This document shows positions 8,243-10,395 of a stretch of DNA of 10,395 nt, in pieces. Made by a program: the position numbers and the translations under genes. Every line of letters starts with the position of its first letter. Position 1 is the stretch's first letter. The notes under the pieces were generated by a model. That model was not told where the DNA came from. It searched no databases and saw only the letters and a program-made list of their open reading frames with translations. This DNA is from Gammaproteobacteria bacterium RBG_16_57_12 (GTDB lineage: Bacteria; Pseudomonadota; Gammaproteobacteria; RBG-16-57-12), in the NCBI GenBank assembly GCA_001801365.1, contig MGXL01000110.1, positions 1,506 through 11,900 on the forward strand, given 5' to 3'.

Positions 8243-9967
8243 TTAATTCTCGATAATCCTGAAGGCGAAACAGGTGAAGGATTCGCTGGTCTCCTGCAGC
8301 TCGGTGAGGCGCAGGCGCAATGCCGGTCTGGCTCCCTGGACCGTCAGGACGGTGTCGATATCATAAATGGCCGCCGGCAGGATCAGCCTCGCCTCGGGCG
8401 CCTCGAAGCGGTCGGCCTGGGTCAGCAGGGCGCGCATGAAATCGCCTCCTTCGCCGACTCCCCGCAGCGCCTTGACGAAAATGGGCCTGACAAGGGGGCC
8501 GAACGACATGATCCCGAAGCCGCCCCCTTCCGTGTGCGACATAGCCAGCCAGCTGATCTGGCCAAGATTCCAGGCGCTTTCTCCGGAGGTGCGGTAGCAC
8601 ACCAGATCGCCGACCCGGGGCTTCAGGCCGGATTCAATATCAAACGCCGCGCCAATCCCGCCCGTGCTGACATCGGTCTGCCGCGCCAGATAATGCCTGA
8701 CCGGCGCGGCGGGTTCGGGCGGCGTGTCCTGTTCCGTGTGCAGGGTATGTTTTTTCTCCCAGACATCATGAGTCGGATCATCGAGGCGGAACTGGGAGGC
8801 GCGGCCCATCTCGACCTTTTGCTTGGGCGCCGTACCCCAGGAATCTTCGTGGGGCGTCAGTGACAGATCGTCGAGCGACAAGGGTTTTTTCAGAGGCTGT
8901 TGCCCTGCCTCGACATTTATTTCGGTGCTGAAGATGTTATGACTGTCCACCAAACCGCATACGACATCGATCGGCTGTTGCCGTGCCGCGCGTTCATCCT
9001 GACGGTCGTTCTTCGAACGCCAGCCGCTGACCAGGCGGGACAGCATATTGCGCTGCTGCCGTCTGGCCAGGGCAAACGCCGGGCTGTTCTTCACATCACT
9101 GGCCACCGCATCGGCCCGCTTCTGGATAACCTGCTTCAATGCCTCGATATTCAGCACCCGGAGGTTATTGATATCATCGTATACCGCGCCCGTAGGAGCA
9201 TGATAGGGGGCTTCATCGCTGGACAAATCCACGATGATCTCGCCATTCGCCTGCCAGCCGCGCAGCGGAATCTGTGTGGAGCAATGCTGGCTCCATTCCT
9301 CCATCTGTTCAAACACCTGCTGCGCCTCGCCCGACATCAGGCGGTAGGGCTTGATGGCGGCCAGCAGCAGCACCTGCATATATTTGCGCTCGAGGGTGCT
9401 ATGCCGGTTGCCCGCCATCTCCACCACGGTGTTATGAAATCCCAGCTGGCTGGAAAAACTGAACAGGGTATGCAACTCGCGCCAGACCTTGGGAACCAGG
9501 GCTTCATAGAGGAGATAGTTCTCCAGTATCAGGCGAGCCATATAATCCACCGCCAGACACAGGCACAGAACGATATCAGCCTTGCTCAGATCTCTCTTGT
9601 CGGCCATGTAATGGCTGAAAACGATCTTGTAGCCGGTGGCCATTTCCTGCAGCAGCCGTTTGATCTGAACGGCGCGCTCGTAATTCTTCCCGGACAGGGG
9701 AAACGGCGCCATCAGATATTTTTTACGGATGGGCTCAATAAATTTATCCGCCAGCGCACCGAATTCCTTCATCGCCTGGTAGCGCGTCCTGATATCGAGC
9801 ACGCACTGATTCATTTCCTCCAGTGCCGGCAGAAGCTGCAGCAGGGCTTTTTCCGGATCGGCGATCGGCAGCGCGTCCAGCCAAGCGCTGATCTCACCAC
9901 TGCTACACCCTATTGACAGCCTGCGACCGGGATCCTGTTTGGGTATGGACAGACTGAATTGCGCCAT
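8243..9967 (-). CDS. Conserved hypothetical protein with PilZ-like c-di-GMP-binding signatures
   Basis: A 574-residue soluble protein that I cannot name. Residues about 25-240 look wholly helical, with hydrophobic stretches such as DIVLCLCLAVDYMARLILEN (131-150) that are probably buried helices. From about 300 the sequence resembles a PilZ barrel that has been split. R322-x-x-x-R326 (RQDER) comes before a strand, IDVVCGLVDSH. A polar, low-complexity insertion follows at about 350-420. Then come D432-x-S434-x-x-G437 (TDVSTGGIGA) and strands including GDLVCYRT, WNLGQISWLA and GFGIMSFG. RxxxR and D/NxSxxG are the two c-di-GMP-binding motifs of PilZ proteins, usually separated by some 20-40 residues but here by about 105. 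A c-di-GMP receptor role is therefore inference. The ATG at 9967 has a good AAGG (9980-9977) upstream. It lies 120 bases upstream of purL on the same strand. No membrane anchor or signal peptide is evident. Confidence 0.8.
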   Translation of the reverse strand: MAQFSLSIPKQDPGRRLSIGCSSGEISAWLDALPIADPEKALLQLLPALEEMNQCVLDIRTRYQAMKEFGALADKFIEPIRKKYLMAPFPLSGKNYERAVQIKRLLQEMATGYKIVFSHYMADKRDLSKADIVLCLCLAVDYMARLILENYLLYEALVPKVWRELHTLFSFSSQLGFHNTVVEMAGNRHSTLERKYMQVLLLAAIKPYRLMSGEAQQVFEQMEEWSQHCSTQIPLRGWQANGEIIVDLSSDEAPYHAPTGAVYDDINNLRVLNIEALKQVIQKRADAVASDVKNSPAFALARRQQRNMLSRLVSGWRSKNDRQDERAARQQPIDVVCGLVDSHNIFSTEINVEAGQQPLKKPLSLDDLSLTPHEDSWGTAPKQKVEMGRASQFRLDDPTHDVWEKKHTLHTEQDTPPEPAAPVRHYLARQTDVSTGGIGAAFDIESGLKPRVGDLVCYRTSGESAWNLGQISWLAMSHTEGGGFGIMSFGPLVRPIFVKALRGVGEGGDFMRALLTQADRFEAPEARLILPAAIYDIDTVLTVQGARPALRLRLTELQETSESFTCFAFRIIEN

Positions 9968-9974
9968 CGGTTAA

Positions 9975-10000
9975 CACCTTTCTTATAGTCAGATTTTATA
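9975..10000 (-). promoter_or_regulatory. Candidate -10 box and ribosome binding site of the PilZ-like gene
   Basis: On the minus strand TATAAA (10000-9995) lies in an AT-rich tract and would place transcription start near 9988, followed by AAGGTG (9980-9975) seven bases from the ATG at 9967. No convincing -35 box lies at the right distance (the best is TTGGTC with a 14-base spacer), so the promoter assignment is tentative; the ribosome binding site is sound. Confidence 0.35.
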
Positions 10001-10132
10001 TTCTTTAGTATTACGACCAAAACTGAAGAAAACATTAACGCAGCAGTGCAATTTTCCATCCATCTATCCGGTGGGTGTGGCATCGGTAGACCTGCTTTTT
10101 TAACCCATTGTTTTTCTAATAATATATGTAGC
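10001..10132. other. AT-rich intergenic stretch, no gene seen
   Basis: This is the left part of a 428-base gene-free region that runs from the start of the PilZ-like gene to the window edge. I see no open frame with a plausible start or ribosome binding site. It includes runs of T (10096-10101, 10111-10115) and a TAATAATATATG tract ending just before the hairpin element. A weak plus-strand promoter could be read here (TAATAT at 10120-10125), pointing into the element, but no good -35 box supports it. Confidence 0.5.
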
Positions 10133-10266
10133 GTGGGTTACGACTGCATGGATGCAGGAGGTACGAGCCCATGGACGGGCGAGGTACGACTCCAAGGACG
10201 GAGGAGGTAGGGTTGCGCCGGGAGCGGCAACCGAGACTGCGCCTGGAGCAAGCAGTCGTAACCCAC
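10133..10266 (+). repeat. Inverted-repeat-bounded hairpin array (MITE-like or structured RNA)
   Basis: The element is bounded by perfect 15-base inverted repeats, GTGGGTTACGACTGC (10133-10147) and its complement at 10252-10266. Inside are three 23-base units, each a 14-base hairpin plus a 9-base linker: hairpins at 10144-10157, 10167-10180 and 10190-10203, and linkers GAGGTACGA, GAGGTACGA and GAGGTAGGG. The stems differ but pair: CTGCA/TGCAG, GCCC/GGGC, CTCC/GGAG, with loops TGGA, ATGGAC and AAGGAC. Two more hairpins follow: GGTTGC/GCAACC (10211-10216 and 10227-10232, loop with GGGA) and GACTGC/GCAGTC (10235-10240 and 10252-10257, loop with TGGA). Eight GGA triplets occur on the plus strand. 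TGTA occurs close to both ends (10127-10130 and 10270-10273), a possible target duplication. Similar GTGGGTTA/TAACCCAC ends occur, by my recollection, on small intergenic repeats of gammaproteobacteria. No coding capacity. Confidence 0.8.
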
Positions 10267-10383
10267 CCTTGTATCTCTCCAGATATGCTGGTTAGCTACC
10301 AGTGTATCACGAGGAATGGTGATCTTGGATCCACCCTTGGGCATAAAGCCTGTAACGTAGATCAAGGCCCATTCCTCAATTTC
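10267..10383 (-). other. Possible gene remnant at the right edge, unrecognised
   Basis: The minus strand is open from just after a TGA at 10386-10384 through to the hairpin element and reads EIEEWALIYVTGFMPKGGSK followed by ITIPRDTLVANQHIWRDT, a plausible protein-like mix, before running into the repeat, which supplies the stop. There is no good start codon (only a TTG) and no ribosome binding site. It might be the 3' end of a gene interrupted by the repeat, or chance. The plus strand is also open here from an ATG at 10285 to the window edge without a ribosome binding site. I do not recognise either product. Confidence 0.25.
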
Positions 10384-10395
10384 TCAAACATACTG

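Noticed and set aside
6812..8863. 683-codon plus-strand open frame
   Set aside because: It is antisense to the 5' part of purL, the intergenic gap and the 3' part of the PilZ-like gene; it has no domain pattern and contradicts two better supported genes.
8900..9916. 338-codon plus-strand open frame
   Set aside because: Antisense shadow of the 574-codon gene, which has a good ribosome binding site and domain-like organisation.
10144..10212. Short CRISPR array
   Set aside because: The units abut with no unique spacers of 25-40 bases, only the 9-base linker is conserved, the variable part is self-complementary, and there are no cas genes.
10288..10302. Terminator hairpin CTGGT / ACCAG downstream of the hairpin element
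   Set aside because: Only five base pairs and no T-run follows on either strand.
10138..10365. 75-codon minus-strand open frame running through the hairpin element
   Set aside because: It has a TTG start without a ribosome binding site, and half of it is translation of the repeat; only the portion outside the repeat is kept as a possible remnant.

Overview
The window looks like chromosomal DNA of a GC-moderate proteobacterium, most likely a gammaproteobacterium. The main grounds are a single-chain PurL of about 1,300 residues (many other bacteria split it into PurL, PurQ and PurS), a full-length proteobacterial-type TrmO, and an intergenic repeat with GTGGGTTA / TAACCCAC ends of a kind I recall as common in gammaproteobacteria. 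No species is claimed.

Layout. The left edge (1-191, minus) holds the first 63 codons of a UMF1-type MFS transporter, transcribed out of the window. Divergent from it is a plus-strand run. It starts with a response-regulator receiver gene that has lost its middle by an in-frame deletion (333-566). This overlaps by 14 bases a large HPt-REC-REC-GGDEF diguanylate cyclase (553-2187). After a 106-base gap come three tightly spaced plus-strand genes: an exported DUF411 thioredoxin-like metal-binding protein (2294-2782), a DsbA/FrnE-like thioredoxin-fold protein with a degenerate CxxC (2789-3496), and the tRNA-modifying enzyme TrmO (3512-4219). trmO runs head-on into purL (8122-4223, minus), with only three bases between the stop codons. 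Upstream of purL on the same strand is a 574-codon gene (9967-8243) that I cannot name. It carries both sequence signatures of a PilZ c-di-GMP-binding domain, unusually far apart.

The last 428 bases have no convincing gene. They contain the most striking non-coding structure here: a 134-base element (10133-10266) bounded by perfect 15-base inverted repeats. Inside are three 23-base tandem units followed by two further hairpins. Each hairpin shows a different stem sequence but keeps base pairing, and each presents a GGA in its loop. It could be a MITE-like repeat, a structured RNA, or both; a CsrA/RsmA-sponge role is a testable guess.

Functional themes. Two independent loci concern c-di-GMP signalling: synthesis by the HPt-REC-REC-GGDEF protein, and possible sensing by the PilZ-like protein. 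A small thiol-redox/metal pair sits between them. purL and trmO are housekeeping genes. Apart from the hairpin element and the deleted receiver, the region looks like ordinary chromosome.
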